A DNA stretch of 64,000 bases from Aquilaria yunnanensis (Eukaryota; Streptophyta; Magnoliopsida; Malvales; Thymelaeaceae): positions 87,682,893 through 87,746,892 of the forward strand of contig CM077594.1 in assembly GCA_039654915.1 (NCBI GenBank). The letters run 5' to 3'. Made by a program: the position numbers and the translations under genes. The notes beneath the pieces were generated by a model, which made no database searches, was not told the DNA's origin, and worked only from the letters and a program-made list of their open reading frames with translations. This document shows positions 47,351-59,054 of this stretch, piece by piece. Each line of letters opens with the position of its first letter. The stretch's first letter is position 1.

Positions 47351-49903
47351 TCTTTGACATAATTTGTACAAATGAGTTTATTCTTTTGTGCATATGAAAT
47401 TATATGTTAGTATGACTCTCTTTAATTATTTACTTATCTATATTATAATGTGGTATTTAAAATGTTCCTAGGCATATAATTTCGTATCTTTGTTCTTACC
47501 ATTTTTCACATTTATACATATATGCACTTGAAAAGACTTAATTAAAGGATTAATTTGGAAACAAGTTAAAAATGAAGGCCAAAAGAAGGGTTTGACGCTG
47601 AATTAAGATGGGGCAACTAATCGGAAGAAATCAAGGAGGCCTTCTCCTTCGCCTCCCCTCCATCTTCGCTCTGCCGCCACCACCACCTCCCACAACGACG
47701 CCCGTTCTTATTTTTTCTCCAATCCGTCATTGACCGTGTCATTGGAGCACTTAAGGCCGCCATTCGATGTCGAGCAAGGAGACTACTCGCAACCTCTTTC
47801 TTTGCTACGTTCCAGCCTCGATTCTATCACCTCTAGCAGTCGGAGCCCAAACGAACCAATTGGCAGTTGCCAACACATTTTGCCACCAAGCCCAAGCGAT
47901 TGGCACTTTAGCACTTCGCAGGGGTATTTTTGAAATTTCATCCCGTAGGGTGCACGGAAATTTGACGTATTTTTTTACCCGTCCTAATCCCAGATCGACT
48001 ATAGATTGGTTTTGGATCAAATCTAACAGAAAAAACTTTATCCAAATTCGATAGATTGTTTGATTTTGTTTATATCCACTTCTTTTTCGCCCTCTCTCTG
48101 TCAAATTTAATGTTCACTATCTCCAGGACTTCCGTAAGTGTTTTTGCAAGGAAAGACCTTCCACGGTCTACACTTGGATTCAACTTAGGTCCGTTTAACA
48201 TTAGAGAGAACTTTTTGAAAAATCTAATTAATTAATGTTAGTTTTTAACTTTTAACTTTAGTAATTTTATTTATATAATTAATAAATTATCCAAAATTTT
48301 AATATTAAACATAAAAGTCATTCCTAAACAGAGCTTTAGTTCTTTAGATACTCCGACCTAATACTGCAGATAATTAGCCTCGTCAACATTTTTCATGCAC
48401 TTATGCTCTTCCTTTTTCTATATAATAATTAAACTTGTGTAGAATATTTAATTTCCATCAATCTGTGAGATCTTTTTTCTCATAAAATTAAGAACTATTA
48501 CAGAGCACCACCATCTAGTTATTTAAAGGAAAAAAAAACCCTCCAATATAAATCTAAACTCAAACGTTAACTGCCTAAGTGATGCAGATATCGAATATGA
48601 ATGAAACAATAGCCTCATAAATATGAAAAGGATGAAATATTGTAGTAGTACAAAACTCTATAAGGGTACAAATAGAATTAAATTTATGTACCTTGGAAAA
48701 GAATAGAGAAAAAAATATGTGTCAATATAACGCGGTTTTATTGTGAAACAAGAGAAAGAGAGGGAGGGAGAAGGGGGGACATGGGCATATATGGGATAGA
48801 CATACAAATTTGACTCCAGTTGCAGATCCAGCTCACCACCAATCATTGACACACCACCGACGCAGCAGTAAAGTTTACCTTGTTACCAGTGCAATACAGA
48901 AGTAATTACCTCGTATCTTTCTTTTTGCTTTTCTTGTTTTTTTCTTAAAAAAAAAACTGGCATGGGCGTAAAGTATGAACAGAATAACTAGCACAGAATC
49001 ATACTATAATAAGATCAGTCACTTTATTTATTTATTTATTATAGTGTCCAGGCAAGCCAGTCAGGGAAGACTGAGAGAGATTATAAAAGCCTAGCCCAAG
49101 GAACGAAACAAGTTGTCGGTGAGGGGGTCAAGTCCTTACAAAACCCACCACGTTGCCAAAAAGCGTTTTAACTAATTAATCTCACTTGACTAACCAAACC
49201 CTGAAATATATATCTCATTTCTCCTCATCATTCTAATTTTTTTTTGGTTTTTTATTCTAATTTAGGTGTAAAAATAAAATCAGAAAACGTAAAGTATGTT
49301 AAAGGCCTGGAGGTGAGAAATTAGGGAGGAAGGGATTGACAGCGAGGTTGGTTGACATCTGAACACGTGTGAAGCACATGGGAAGGAGAGTGTTTCACTT
49401 TCATCCACTGTACAGATAAAGACAGCTGGCAATTTTGCAGGGACGCCGTTGTAATTAATGCCCAAAACCAGGGGCTTTTTAATTCTACTCGTCCTAATTA
49501 ATTAGCATCATCCCGTTACACCCAGTAGGAGTAACTCTAAAACCAACCCACGGCAGCAGCAAACAGCAATGATGAACCATCGAGAAAAAGCAAAAGTTTC
49601 ATCACTCCACCCATTTACTACCATAAAATGGTAAACTAAATTAATATTATATCCTCTTTTTCTTCTTTTAACATATTAAAAAGCCAAAAAAGAAAAAGAA
49701 TAAATTTTAAAACAAGCATCCAGACCAGACAGACCAAAAAGAAAGTGGTCTTCAACTAACCAAACCCCTTTATTTTTTCCAAAAATAAAATATACTGGTG
49801 CAAGTTTTTAAAAATTTCAGGTATTTTGCTTTGAAAAAGCCTGCGACGATACCAGATAATTAAAAGTAAAGCTCTGAGTTAATAAAGGGCATGTTTCAGT
49901 TGT

Positions 49904-49911
49904 TTTATAAC
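49904..49911 (+). promoter_or_regulatory. TATA-like box upstream of the epimerase gene
   Basis: TTTATAAC lies about 250 bp before the ATG. A C/T-rich stretch (49985-50028) typical of plant leaders follows. A start site near 49935-49945 would give a leader of about 220 nt. Inferred from position only. Confidence 0.4.
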
Positions 49912-50159
49912 CCGACGTCTGTGTTCACGTCGCTTCAGGGCTCAACTTGAAGTCCCCAAGCACTCTCTGACACATTGGGTACTTTTCTTCCTTTCCTCCC
50001 AAACTTTCTCTCTTCTCTTCCCAATCATGTATCGATACGATTGATCCCCGAAAAGAGAACCAAAACCAAAACAAATTAAACTGAAAAAAAAAGAAAAAGA
50101 TAGAATCGAAGGCAGCAGAGCAAAACCCACTCAGGAACCGAACCGAAGCGAAGATCGAA

Positions 50160-51521
50160 ATGCCTTCGTCATTACCAGACACGAGCAAGAGCGTGAAGCT
50201 GGAGCGCTACAACAGCTACCTCCGGAAGCTCCACAGCACCAGGCTCATCAACGCCTCCTCCAAGCTCCTCTTCCGCGTCACCCTCCTCATTGCCCTCGTC
50301 CTCATCCTCTTCTTCACTCTCAACTACCCGCCCCTCTCCGACGACTCCCATCACCGCCCGCCGCACCACCGTCGCTCCTTTCTGTCCACTTCCTTCCTCA
50401 CCTCCTCGCTCGGCGGCGCCTCCTGGGAGAAGCAGGTTCGGCACTCCTCCACCCCGCGCCGCCCCAACGGCTTCTCTGTCCTTGTCACCGGTGCCGCCGG
50501 TTTCATCGGCTCTCACTGTTCCCTGGCTCTTAAGAAGCGCGGCGATGGCGTCCTTGGCCTCGACAACTTCAACGACTACTACGACCCCACGCTGAAGCGA
50601 TCCCGCCAGAGCCTCCTCTCGAAGCACCAGATTTTCATTGTGGAAGGAGACTTGAACGACTCGTATTTGCTCACCAAGCTGTTCGATGTTGTTCCCTTCA
50701 CCCACGTGCTACACCTGGCAGCGCAGGCCGGCGTCCGCTACGCAATGCAGAACCCCCAATCCTATGTGGCCTCCAACATCGCCGGGTTCGTTAACCTTTT
50801 GGAGGTCGCCAAATCCGCCAATCCTCAGCCGTCGATAGTCTGGGCCTCTTCCAGCTCCGTCTACGGTCTCAACACAGAGAATCCCTTCTCCGAACGGGAC
50901 CGGACCGACCAGCCCGCCAGCCTGTACGCCGCCACAAAGAAAGCCGGAGAAGAAATCGCTCACACCTACAACTATATTTACGGTCTTTCACTGACGGGGC
51001 TCCGATTCTTCACCGTCTACGGCCCGTGGGGCAGACCCGACATGGCTTACTTCTTCTTCACCAAAGACATACTCCAGGGGAAGCCCATCGACGTGTACCA
51101 GACGCAGGACCAGAAGGAGGTGGCGCGTGACTTCACCTACATCGACGACGTCGTGAAGGGTTGCCTAGGAGCTCTGGACACCGCGGAGAAGAGCACCGGA
51201 AGCGGCGGAAAGAAACGGGGGCCGGCGCAGCTGAGGGTGTACAATCTGGGGAACACGTCGCCGGTGCCTGTGGGGCGGCTGGTGTCGATACTGGAGGGGT
51301 TGCTGAGCACGAAGGCGAAGAAGCACGTGATCAAGATGCCTCGAAACGGCGACGTACCGTTCACGCATGCGAACGTGACGCTGGCGTTTAAGGATTTCGG
51401 GTACAAGCCGACCACGGATTTGGCGACAGGGTTGAGGAAGTTCGTGAAGTGGTACGTTGGTTATTACGGGATCCAGACGAGGGCAAAAAAGGAAAGTGAC
51501 CACGCCGACGAATCCGGCTGA
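50160..51521 (+). CDS. GAE: UDP-glucuronate 4-epimerase (GAE family), 453 aa
   Basis: This enzyme interconverts UDP-D-glucuronate and UDP-D-galacturonate, the sugar donor for pectin, in the Golgi. It is a type II membrane protein: the N-terminus is cytosolic and basic, residues about 37-55 form one hydrophobic anchor, a Ser/His/Pro-rich stem follows, and the catalytic domain starts near residue 104. That domain is an extended short-chain dehydrogenase/reductase. It has the NAD-binding GAAGFIG at 111-117 (VTGAAGFIGSH), DNFNDYYD at 135-142, LAAQAGVRYA at 186-195, the catalytic Ser region SSSVYG at 231-236 and Tyr256-x3-Lys260 (YAATK). RFFTVYGPWGRPDMA at 282-296 is a hallmark of the GAE/UDP-hexuronate epimerase group. 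The length and lack of introns fit plant GAE genes. The ATG at 50160 is the natural start, since the anchor follows directly. The coding region is much more GC-rich than its surroundings. The paralog number cannot be assigned. Confidence 0.97.
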   Translation: MPSSLPDTSKSVKLERYNSYLRKLHSTRLINASSKLLFRVTLLIALVLILFFTLNYPPLSDDSHHRPPHHRRSFLSTSFLTSSLGGASWEKQVRHSSTPRRPNGFSVLVTGAAGFIGSHCSLALKKRGDGVLGLDNFNDYYDPTLKRSRQSLLSKHQIFIVEGDLNDSYLLTKLFDVVPFTHVLHLAAQAGVRYAMQNPQSYVASNIAGFVNLLEVAKSANPQPSIVWASSSSVYGLNTENPFSERDRTDQPASLYAATKKAGEEIAHTYNYIYGLSLTGLRFFTVYGPWGRPDMAYFFFTKDILQGKPIDVYQTQDQKEVARDFTYIDDVVKGCLGALDTAEKSTGSGGKKRGPAQLRVYNLGNTSPVPVGRLVSILEGLLSTKAKKHVIKMPRNGDVPFTHANVTLAFKDFGYKPTTDLATGLRKFVKWYVGYYGIQTRAKKESDHADESG

Positions 51522-53157
51522 TTATATTAATCTCTCTCCATCAGCACGGCCCGGTTGGTTTTTCCCGGCATTTTCTTTTTAATATTTCTTCCCAATTTTT
51601 GTTCATTGAAATCCTGGTTTTTTTTTCTTTTTAGTACTTGTATTTTATAAGGAGTAATATTTGTGGTCCGTTTGGGGAGGCGGGATCAGGTGTTGTTGAT
51701 GTACGGTATAGAATTATAGAATCGACATAGAAGAAGACGATAAAATATAATGTGAAGAAAAAGAATGGGGAAGGTTCAAAGAAAGAGGGGTGTAGATCTG
51801 TGAGATGATGATGATGATGATAGGATGGGATGAAATGTAATGCAATAACGTGGTGGTGGGGTCTGCTGGAACGGGTGCAGATCTCAGCCGTTGATTTCCA
51901 TATGAAATTTGTAGACAAAAACATGTGATCAAACACAAAGCCATTATCTTTCTTGCATTATTATTCTTGTTTGTGTGTTGTTTCTCATGTATATATTAAG
52001 CATGTGCTTGTTGCTTATTGCCTCACATTTATTTTTTTTTATCTATGGATTGGATGCTGCTACCATGCATGAGGTGGCAATTTTTGGGTCAACAGTTGGT
52101 TAAAATCGGAGTTTCTGCTTAAAGTGATTGGGTTCGATTTCATCTGTCAAATAGTTGTTTCACTGGTAGAAGATCTATAAATATATGTGCAAATTGAGCC
52201 AGTAGCATGGCATAGTTGTGGAATAAATAACACCCTTCTCCTAAACTAAACTTTCACATACCAAATTAAGGAAGAGTTTTTCGTAAGATCCAAGGTTTTC
52301 AAAATCCTCGTGGCCAGAAGCATAAATTTGGAAGGTCAGACAAGCACCCAACTGGGGTGAACTGAACTATACAGCAAGTCATCCTTCATTTGGCAAGTTG
52401 GGAAGTGTACGAGCAATGCCAATCAATTGCATTTGATTGAGAGTCATCCCCTCCGCGTTTTCTCATATATACAGCTACCACCTTATTGCCCGAAAGATGC
52501 ACAATCCTGCATCAGCAACAGTCGAGTCGACATTCACCAGTACTTACCTAGCTAGCTAGTATACTTTGTATGTAACAAGATGGGAGAAACTTCACCAGTC
52601 ATACGAGCTAGATTTGTTATATTCAAACAGCTGAGTGCTAGTGGGTAAAGGAAAGCTTCAATGGCTGGACTTTGGAGCCAAACTTGATTGCCCAAAACCC
52701 ATCACCACCTCCAAATCATTTCCGCATGTAGCTTCTATCCCTGCAGAAACCACTGTTACCATCAGAAGATCACAGACCAGGCAATCTTTCATTGCCAAAG
52801 CTTATTCAAACTAATATTTCTCATATTAAGTTCCTGCAATGCAAACCATGGCTCTATCAAGAAATAACTAGATCAAACATGACATCAACTTATCAAGAAT
52901 CTGTTCTTCTTTTTTTGGATACAATTGACGTGTCAGGGAATATCATTCCACAACCTTGCTGTCCATTGCATCCAAAGCATTGGTTGCAGAGTCACCACAT
53001 GCAAATGTAACAAAACTAAAAGCTTTGATGCTTGCTTGGATTTTTTATATCATGCATACCTAGGGTATAACAAAGCTGATAAAGATGTTTTGATCTTAAG
53101 AATAAGTTTTACTTGCTGGTTTATCTCGCTGGGGCAGAAATGAAGCCTCGTTTCAGC
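51522..53157. other. 3' flank of the epimerase gene and intergenic DNA
   Basis: The epimerase 3' UTR probably lies within the first ~400 bp (T-rich, with 'ataaaatataatg' near 51739). No other gene is supported. Short ORFs around 52792-53143 overlap and lack domains; they may belong to the LINE-like remnant that starts just after. Confidence 0.5.
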
Positions 53158-53736
53158 ATAAGAGGCTCAATCCACATACTTCTGTGAGGAAAATCAGAGC
53201 TGTTGTGGCTGAGTGTTGGGAAACTGTCTCTCCCAGGCTTTCTAATGCATTTCCAGTTCTGTAGATGCACATTGGACTAAGCCTAATAGAGGAGTGGGAA
53301 AAGTCAATGTAGATGGGGCTTGGGATAGCACCACAAAGAAGGCAGGTATTGGTGTAATCATCACAAATGATGAAGGCAAGCTCAAAACAACAGGGGGTGG
53401 TGGTTACAAGCTAGTGATTCAACCGTGGCAGAAGCAATATCTGTAAGAGAGGCGATAAGGAAAGCAGCTCAGCTGAAGCTAAGCCATGCAGAAGTCGAAT
53501 CAAATAATGTAGAAGTCATAGCAGAGATTCATAAAATGACAAGCAGCTGAAGAATCAAACCAATGATCACTGACATCCGAAGGTTTAGAGAGAAGTTTGC
53601 TCTCTGCAAATTTAGCCGTATTCCTTGGGGTATGAATGTTTGCGCTGGTTTTATAGCAACAAATTGTAAAAAGAAGATGAGATCTTTGGAATGGACAAGA
53701 TGTTCCTCATCGAACTTAGCTAGAACGATATCATGA
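53158..53736 (+). pseudogene. RNase H (RVT_3-type) fragment of a LINE-like gene
   Basis: The translation shows 'WTKPNRG' then 'KVNVDGAWD', the first catalytic Asp region of plant LINE-type RNase H. 'AGIGVIITNDEGKL' follows, and after a frameshift near 53395 'ASDSTVAEAISVREAIRKA', which carries the catalytic Glu. A TGA at 53548-53550 interrupts before 'RIKPMITDIRRF'; the frame then runs to 53736. The upstream 'NPHTSVRKIRAVVAECW' looks like the linker that precedes RNase H in these proteins. It may be the 3' end of a truncated LINE or of a free-standing RVT_3 gene. Two breaks make it non-functional. Confidence 0.75.
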
Positions 53737-55215
53737 TAGCTTGTACAAACCTCCATGAATTTGTTGATTAACATACACTCTCATTGGCCAAAAAAATTAA
53801 AATAAAAAAAAATTAAAATACCTAACTACTTCTTCAGAGGCTATGAAACCTAATTACCTTTTTAGAGGATATGAAACCTAGACTCCTAAGTTGTTAGTTA
53901 TTAAACTATTAATTATGCTCAATTCTGATTTGAATCCATAACAATTGCTATTAGTTCCAAGTTGGTTCATATAATGTCATATAATGACTAAGATTGTAGC
54001 ATTTCAAACTGAAGGCATTTGAGAATAATGAAATTGGAATGATATGCAAACAGATATATAAGCTCATCAATAATTTAGTTAACCACATAAAGGATCAATC
54101 AAATAGTAGTGTTTACATTTTGTTGGCAACAATCATCACATAAAAAAGGGCAAATTATATTAAATTCTAAAGAAGAAAGGGTTTTTATTGTTTATCAATA
54201 GTAGTTTTTCACGGTGGTTTTTTTTTTTCGGGCTTCTTCCAACTTATGGTTAAAACCCTCTTTTAGTCTCTAAATATTTCACATCAGCCATAATGCTTCC
54301 CCACTTTTGCTTGTTGTCGCCAGTTGGAAGGTAAACCATTTGCTAACGGTAACATGATTGTCACATCATAAAGACTGGAGAATATTACTGGTCATGATAA
54401 ACATTACAGAGGCCCCAAGAGTATTTTGTTCATTTTTTTACCATTTCAAATTGGTTTTACTTTCCTGCAGAATGGTCAAATCTCTTCTTTAGTCTCTAAG
54501 CTTCTACTCTTTTCTATGTTAGTCCCTATTTTCAATCCATCTTTTATTTTGGTCCTCAAATTTAATAAATATTTAGTTAGATTATTTCTATTTATTCTCT
54601 TGGTTCCCAAAATTTTTATTGTTTTTATGTACTATATTCTAAAGTAAGACATTGGTCATCATAATTTATTTATTTTTGTGTTAAGTCATTTTATTACATT
54701 CATTAAATCAATTTTTAAGCCTTTAATACCTAATATTTTTCCATTTTTAGTCTTGGTTCAAAATTTTTTTGTTGCTTTTCTTTAATTTTTTTTCACAATA
54801 AAACTTTAATCATTATAATTTACCTACTTCTAGCTATGGTTCTAATTGATACGACTTTAATTAATTTTTTTTTATTTTTATTTTCATTAAGTTAATGATT
54901 AAATTGTAAATTTATTAATATAAATTAAGCACAATTTTGTGTTTCAATCATATTATTTTGTTATTCTAGATTTCATTTTGCAATATGAATTGTTCTTTAT
55001 GGTTTAATAAAATAATTTGATCCATAATTGCTAAAATTTAAAATAAATTTTCCAAAATAAAATTTTCATTGATATTAAAAATTAGAATTTAAGTTGGTAA
55101 AAGAGGGAATTTTTAGTGAACTATTTTTAATGAAAAAATTATACACTAATTTAAAATACATATGATGATATATTTCTATTTACCTAATTTCAGTTATTGT
55201 TCAAGTTAATTCGGG
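53737..55215. other. AT-rich intergenic stretch
   Basis: No gene. Pyrimidine-rich blocks with 'tttagtctctaa' recur at 54260 and 54485. Sequence at 54822-54880 resembles 55181-55245, so the left flanking repeat of the fold-back element has another diverged copy here. Confidence 0.5.
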
Positions 55216-55366
55216 TTTAACCAATTTTTTTTCATATTTTTTAATTATTTATTATTTAAATTTATTGTAAAAAATACCTGCTACATCGTGCCAGCCAATA
55301 TATCTTGTAGTACACTATTGATGAATTATTAGCATGTCAGTATGACTGGTGTATGATTTAATGAAA
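55216..55366. repeat. Long direct repeat, left copy, abutting a fold-back element
   Basis: It runs from 'tttaaccaatttttttt' to 'tgtatgatttaatgaaa' and ends exactly at the element's left end. It shares 'ctacatcgtg', 'tagtacactattgatgaatt' and 'atgactggtgtatgattt' with 57135-57297. A few substitutions and one 15-bp indel separate the copies. Confidence 0.85.
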
Positions 55367-56677
55367 GGCCTAAAGGCACCATTAGTCTTCCAACTTTGAA
55401 AACTCGCACGAGTTGCTCCATCAACTTTGACTCAGAATGACTTGATCCTCAAACTTTGCAAAATTATGTGACTTAGTCCTCAAACTTTTTAAATAGTGCA
55501 ACTTAGCCTTTCAACCATCAAGATAAACTACAGCTTTAAGTCCGAACTTCCAATCTTTTAGGAAAATGACCATTCTATTTAAGAACTTCCATTATCACCA
55601 AACTTGAGGGTTAATAAATTTTACAAACTTGTTAAATACACAATTAACTAATTAAATAACTTGCAAAAAGATAGTTAAAAAAAACTACTTTGGTTGACTT
55701 ATTAGAAAAAAAAATAGTTTTTATGCACTCTACTATTATATTGATCAATTATTTTTTAAAATATTTTTTTCTCACTTTTTTCATACAAAATATGCAACAT
55801 TAGGGACTTATGAATTTAGAGATTATTCTAGAGAGTTTTGCTTTAAGTAGATTTATTTTTTTAAACAATTTTCCAAATTAATATTTTTGGTATTAATATT
55901 TTGTGATTTAGAATTAGTATACCAGGTTATCTTAAAACTAATTCACCCCTTGTGATTCTCATGCTAATGAAGATGGTACGTACTATAACTTCATTGGCTT
56001 TTTATATAGTACGTACTATAACTTCCTTGGCTTTTTATCATTTGTTTCTGAAAAAAATTTAGGGAAAAATATAAAGAAGAAAAAAAAAACAATCCAACCT
56101 TTAAATTTGGGATGATTTATATTCTTTACCATTTTTATTTCTTCAATTTCTTGCATATTAATGGCTTCTTTATGTTTAATTTGATTTTTTTTTCAAAATA
56201 AATACTAGTTGGAATCCATCAAAAGAAAAAAATAATCAATATTCTAATTAATGGTTAAATTTACTCTTTTTTTAAAATTTTCCACAAATTTCCTACTCTT
56301 ATTTATATCTAGCAGAGTTGATAACAAATGATAGTACATACCATTTTCTTTAGTTTTTTTTTCCAAATTTTTCTTTGGAAACAAATAATAAAAAGTCAAG
56401 GAAGTTATAGTACATATCATCTTTATTAGCATGAGAATTGTGATGAATGAATTCTAAATCATAAGTCCCTAATGATCTGGTATACTAATTCTAAATCATA
56501 AAATATTAATATAAAAAATATTAATTTGTAAAATTATTTGAAAACTAAATCTACTTAAAGAAAACTCCTATAAAATGATCTATAAATTCATAAGTCCCTA
56601 ATGTTGCATATTTTGTTCAAAAAAATGAGAAAAAAATATTTAGAAAAAATAATTGATCAACATAATATTGAAGTGCA

Positions 56678-56708
<31 letters not shown>

Positions 56709-57134
56709 ATATATATATATATATATATATATATTTCTGATAGCCAACCAAAGTAGTTTTTTAAAAAATAAGTAAAATATAAATTGTTAAATAATTAGAA
56801 ATGTATTAAATTATTGTATATAATTTTTTTGAATAATCATTTTATAAGTTATTTAATTAGTTAATTATGTATTTGAAAATTTAGTAAAGTTTATTAACTC
56901 ATGAGTTTGGTGATAATGGAAGTTCTTAACTAGAAGGGTCATTTTTCTAAAATATTAGAAGTTAGGGCTTAAAGTTATAGTTTATCTTGATGGCTGAAAG
57001 ACTAAGTCACACAATTTAAAAAGTTTGAGGACTAAGCCACATGATTTTACAAAGTTTGAGGTCATACTGAGTCAAAGTTGAGGGACCAACTTGTATGAGT
57101 TGGCAAAGTTAGAGGACTAATTGTGCATTTAGGC
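55367..57134. mobile_element. Fold-back Mutator-like element (1768 bp)
   Basis: The ends GGCCTAAAGGCACCATTAG and, inverted, GCCTAAATGCACAATTAG open inverted repeats of about 700-780 bp per arm. These leave only about 280 bp unpaired in the centre. Shared arm landmarks include 'cataagtccctaatgttgca' (right; inverted in the left arm near 55795) and 'ctataacttccttg' (left) with its complement near 56400. The left arm has a local 33-bp duplication near 55976-56040. There is no transposase. The end sequence resembles the 41698-44266 element (G-GC-CTAAA start and 'caaactttg' motifs), so a Mutator-like affiliation is likely. Confidence 0.85.
56677..56733. repeat. (AAAT)n and (TA)n microsatellite
   Basis: About eight AAAT units run into about twelve TA units. 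They lie in the right arm of the fold-back element and are absent from the left arm, so they expanded after insertion. Confidence 0.9.
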
Positions 57135-57297
57135 TTTAATAATTTTTTTTTCATGTTTTTTAATTATTTATTATTTAATTTTTTGGTATTAAATTTATTG
57201 TAAAAAATACCCGCTACATCGTGCGGGCCAACATACTTTGTAGTACACTATTGATGAATTATTAGCATGTGTATGACTGGTGTATGATTTAATGAAA
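57135..57297. repeat. Long direct repeat, right copy
   Basis: It starts immediately after the fold-back element's right end and matches 55216-55366 along its length. It has an extra 'ttttttggtattaaa'-type insertion. Confidence 0.85.
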
Positions 57298-58214
57298 TTA
57301 TAGGATTGTTCAAGCATGAACATTATCACATGATGAACATCTGGACAACAAAAATCCATTGTAATTGGGATAGAATCACGTTTAGCTAGAGTTCGAACGT
57401 GAAGGTTATTCAAACCTGAGATTGCTATACCTGCTATCGAGATCTGCAACTGGACTATTAATTAGCTCCATGAGTTGTGCTAGGTCCCCTCAATATTGGT
57501 TGGCGCTTCGTTGAGTTTTTAAGTTCTTGAGCGGAGGCATCGAATCTGTGCAAATTAAGCCAGACATGCAAGTGCTTGAGTTAACAAATATGACAAAAAT
57601 TAACGACACCACTTTTATTTTGTGGAAAGGAAGATGCTAATGAATTTAATGAGAACATTGTATTGCTTAAAATTTTTCATTTGCTTCTGTAACAGTCTCA
57701 ACTACGTACTAGAGCTTGAAATTGAAGTTATTATTTGATTATGGACACAAAACTTAAATATGAAAATACTAACAAAATACACCATATACGTCTAAAATGT
57801 GAAATTGATGGAAAATGTGACTATTTTGATGAAAAAATGACGATGTAGTAGACACACACACACACATACTTGAACCACAAAATTATTACAAAATATTTCT
57901 GGTTGACAGCGGATGAGCTAATTTCTTATCCAACTATTTCTGACTTTATAGGCATTATATTGCAAATCAACTACTTTTGAAAGACAACTTAAAGCCAACT
58001 CTATTTGTTTGCCATTTAAAAGACAGTCCACTTATGAAATATAGGTTCGATTTTTAGATCCTCCATGAATCTGATTTGAATTTATATATTTAGAGGTAAA
58101 ACTTTAAATGGTTTGTTCATTCAGATTTTACCTAATCCAAAAAGGATAAGAAATACTATCAGTTTCGAGCAGATATATATGGTGTCAAATTACTTTTAAG
58201 TTATAAATGGGAAA
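57298..58214. other. 3' flank of the NLR gene
   Basis: Downstream (3') side of the minus-strand resistance gene, presumably including its 3' UTR. A (CA)n run lies at 57852-57866. No gene seen. Confidence 0.5.
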
Positions 58215-59054
58215 TTAGATGATTGTTCTCACCTTTCGGATGGTTGTGTTGACGTCGCCAAACCAGTAGGGTTTATCGTCGGCTTCATCAATGTCAATAT
58301 CAAATAGTTGCATGCCTTTCAGCACTGGTGTATGAAGTCGTCCCTGACAAAATATTTTAAGCTCGGGGCAATGCTTAACAGTTAGAGTCTCTAGAGATGG
58401 GAAACTGTAGGATAGGGTGGCAGTCGTAGCAGAGAAGCATGTGAGGCTCGGAAGATTCTCAAGTCTCATAATTTTCAACATGTTAAAAGTGATTGTTCTA
58501 TCTGGTCTCTTTGATGTTTCACCTTCTTCCTCCCTTGAAATCACATGGGTCAGCATTCTACATCCTCGTATGGTCATTTCTTTGAGCTGCACCAGAGTTG
58601 AAGCTGTGGAGGGTGAAAAAACATGTGCCACTTGGAGACATCCAAACATATACAGAGAGGTGAGACTTTGAAAAGAGGCCCAAGAGTGTGATAAGGTAAT
58701 TAGGCTGGGGCAGCCAATGACCTCAAGAGTTTCCAGACCACTGAGGAGACTATTCCAGTGTTGGCTCCATGATTGCTCAAGGTTGGGCAACTGGTCTAGT
58801 GTCAGTCCCTTGAGATGCCGGACAGGGACTAGTCTTACACCTATGCAATCAAGCAATTGAAGATCTTGCAAATTGGGAAACTTGTTTAAAAATTCAGGCA
58901 ATAAATCAGCCACTTCATTAGCATGAGAGTGGTCGGACTCGCACACAATTAGAACTTTCACATGGTCCATGTGTACATTTCTGAGTCCTCCTTCGGATAT
59001 ACACTTAATCATGTTCACGCCGTCTACTGTCAATGTTTCAAGTCCAGATATTAC
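58215..59054 (-). CDS. NLR last exon D (279 codons plus stop)
   Basis: Acceptor 'ctatttgcag' at 59055. LRRs include 'GLETLEVIGCPSLITLS' and 'FPSLETLTVKHCPELKIFC'. It ends in 'GDVNTTIRKVRTII' and a stop, the usual C-terminus of this NLR group. Confidence 0.85.
   Translation of the reverse strand, partial: VISGLETLTVDGVNMIKCISEGGLRNVHMDHVKVLIVCESDHSHANEVADLLPEFLNKFPNLQDLQLLDCIGVRLVPVRHLKGLTLDQLPNLEQSWSQHWNSLLSGLETLEVIGCPSLITLSHSWASFQSLTSLYMFGCLQVAHVFSPSTASTLVQLKEMTIRGCRMLTHVISREEEGETSKRPDRTITFNMLKIMRLENLPSLTCFSATTATLSYSFPSLETLTVKHCPELKIFCQGRLHTPVLKGMQLFDIDIDEADDKPYWFGDVNTTIRKVRTII

Larger units (their letters stand above)
44276..49903. other. Long AT-rich gene-poor stretch
   Basis: No gene supported. 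It contains the 57-bp duplication at 44684, the ~175-bp diverged repeat at 46984-47350 and a GC-richer patch at 47620-48060. That patch holds two overlapping frames of 67 and 95 aa without recognisable domains. A G-box-like CCACGTGG lies near 46451. The last ~600 bp before the epimerase gene are presumably its upstream region. Confidence 0.5.

Noticed and set aside
47730..48054. Two overlapping frames (67 and 95 aa) in a GC-richer patch
   Set aside because: No domain, no consistent coding signal and no splice partners, so not called as a gene.
50172..50705. 177-aa open frame on the minus strand opposite the epimerase
   Set aside because: It is the shadow of a GC-rich coding region, low-complexity Glu/Val/Gly, with no family match. 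The plus-strand epimerase explains it.
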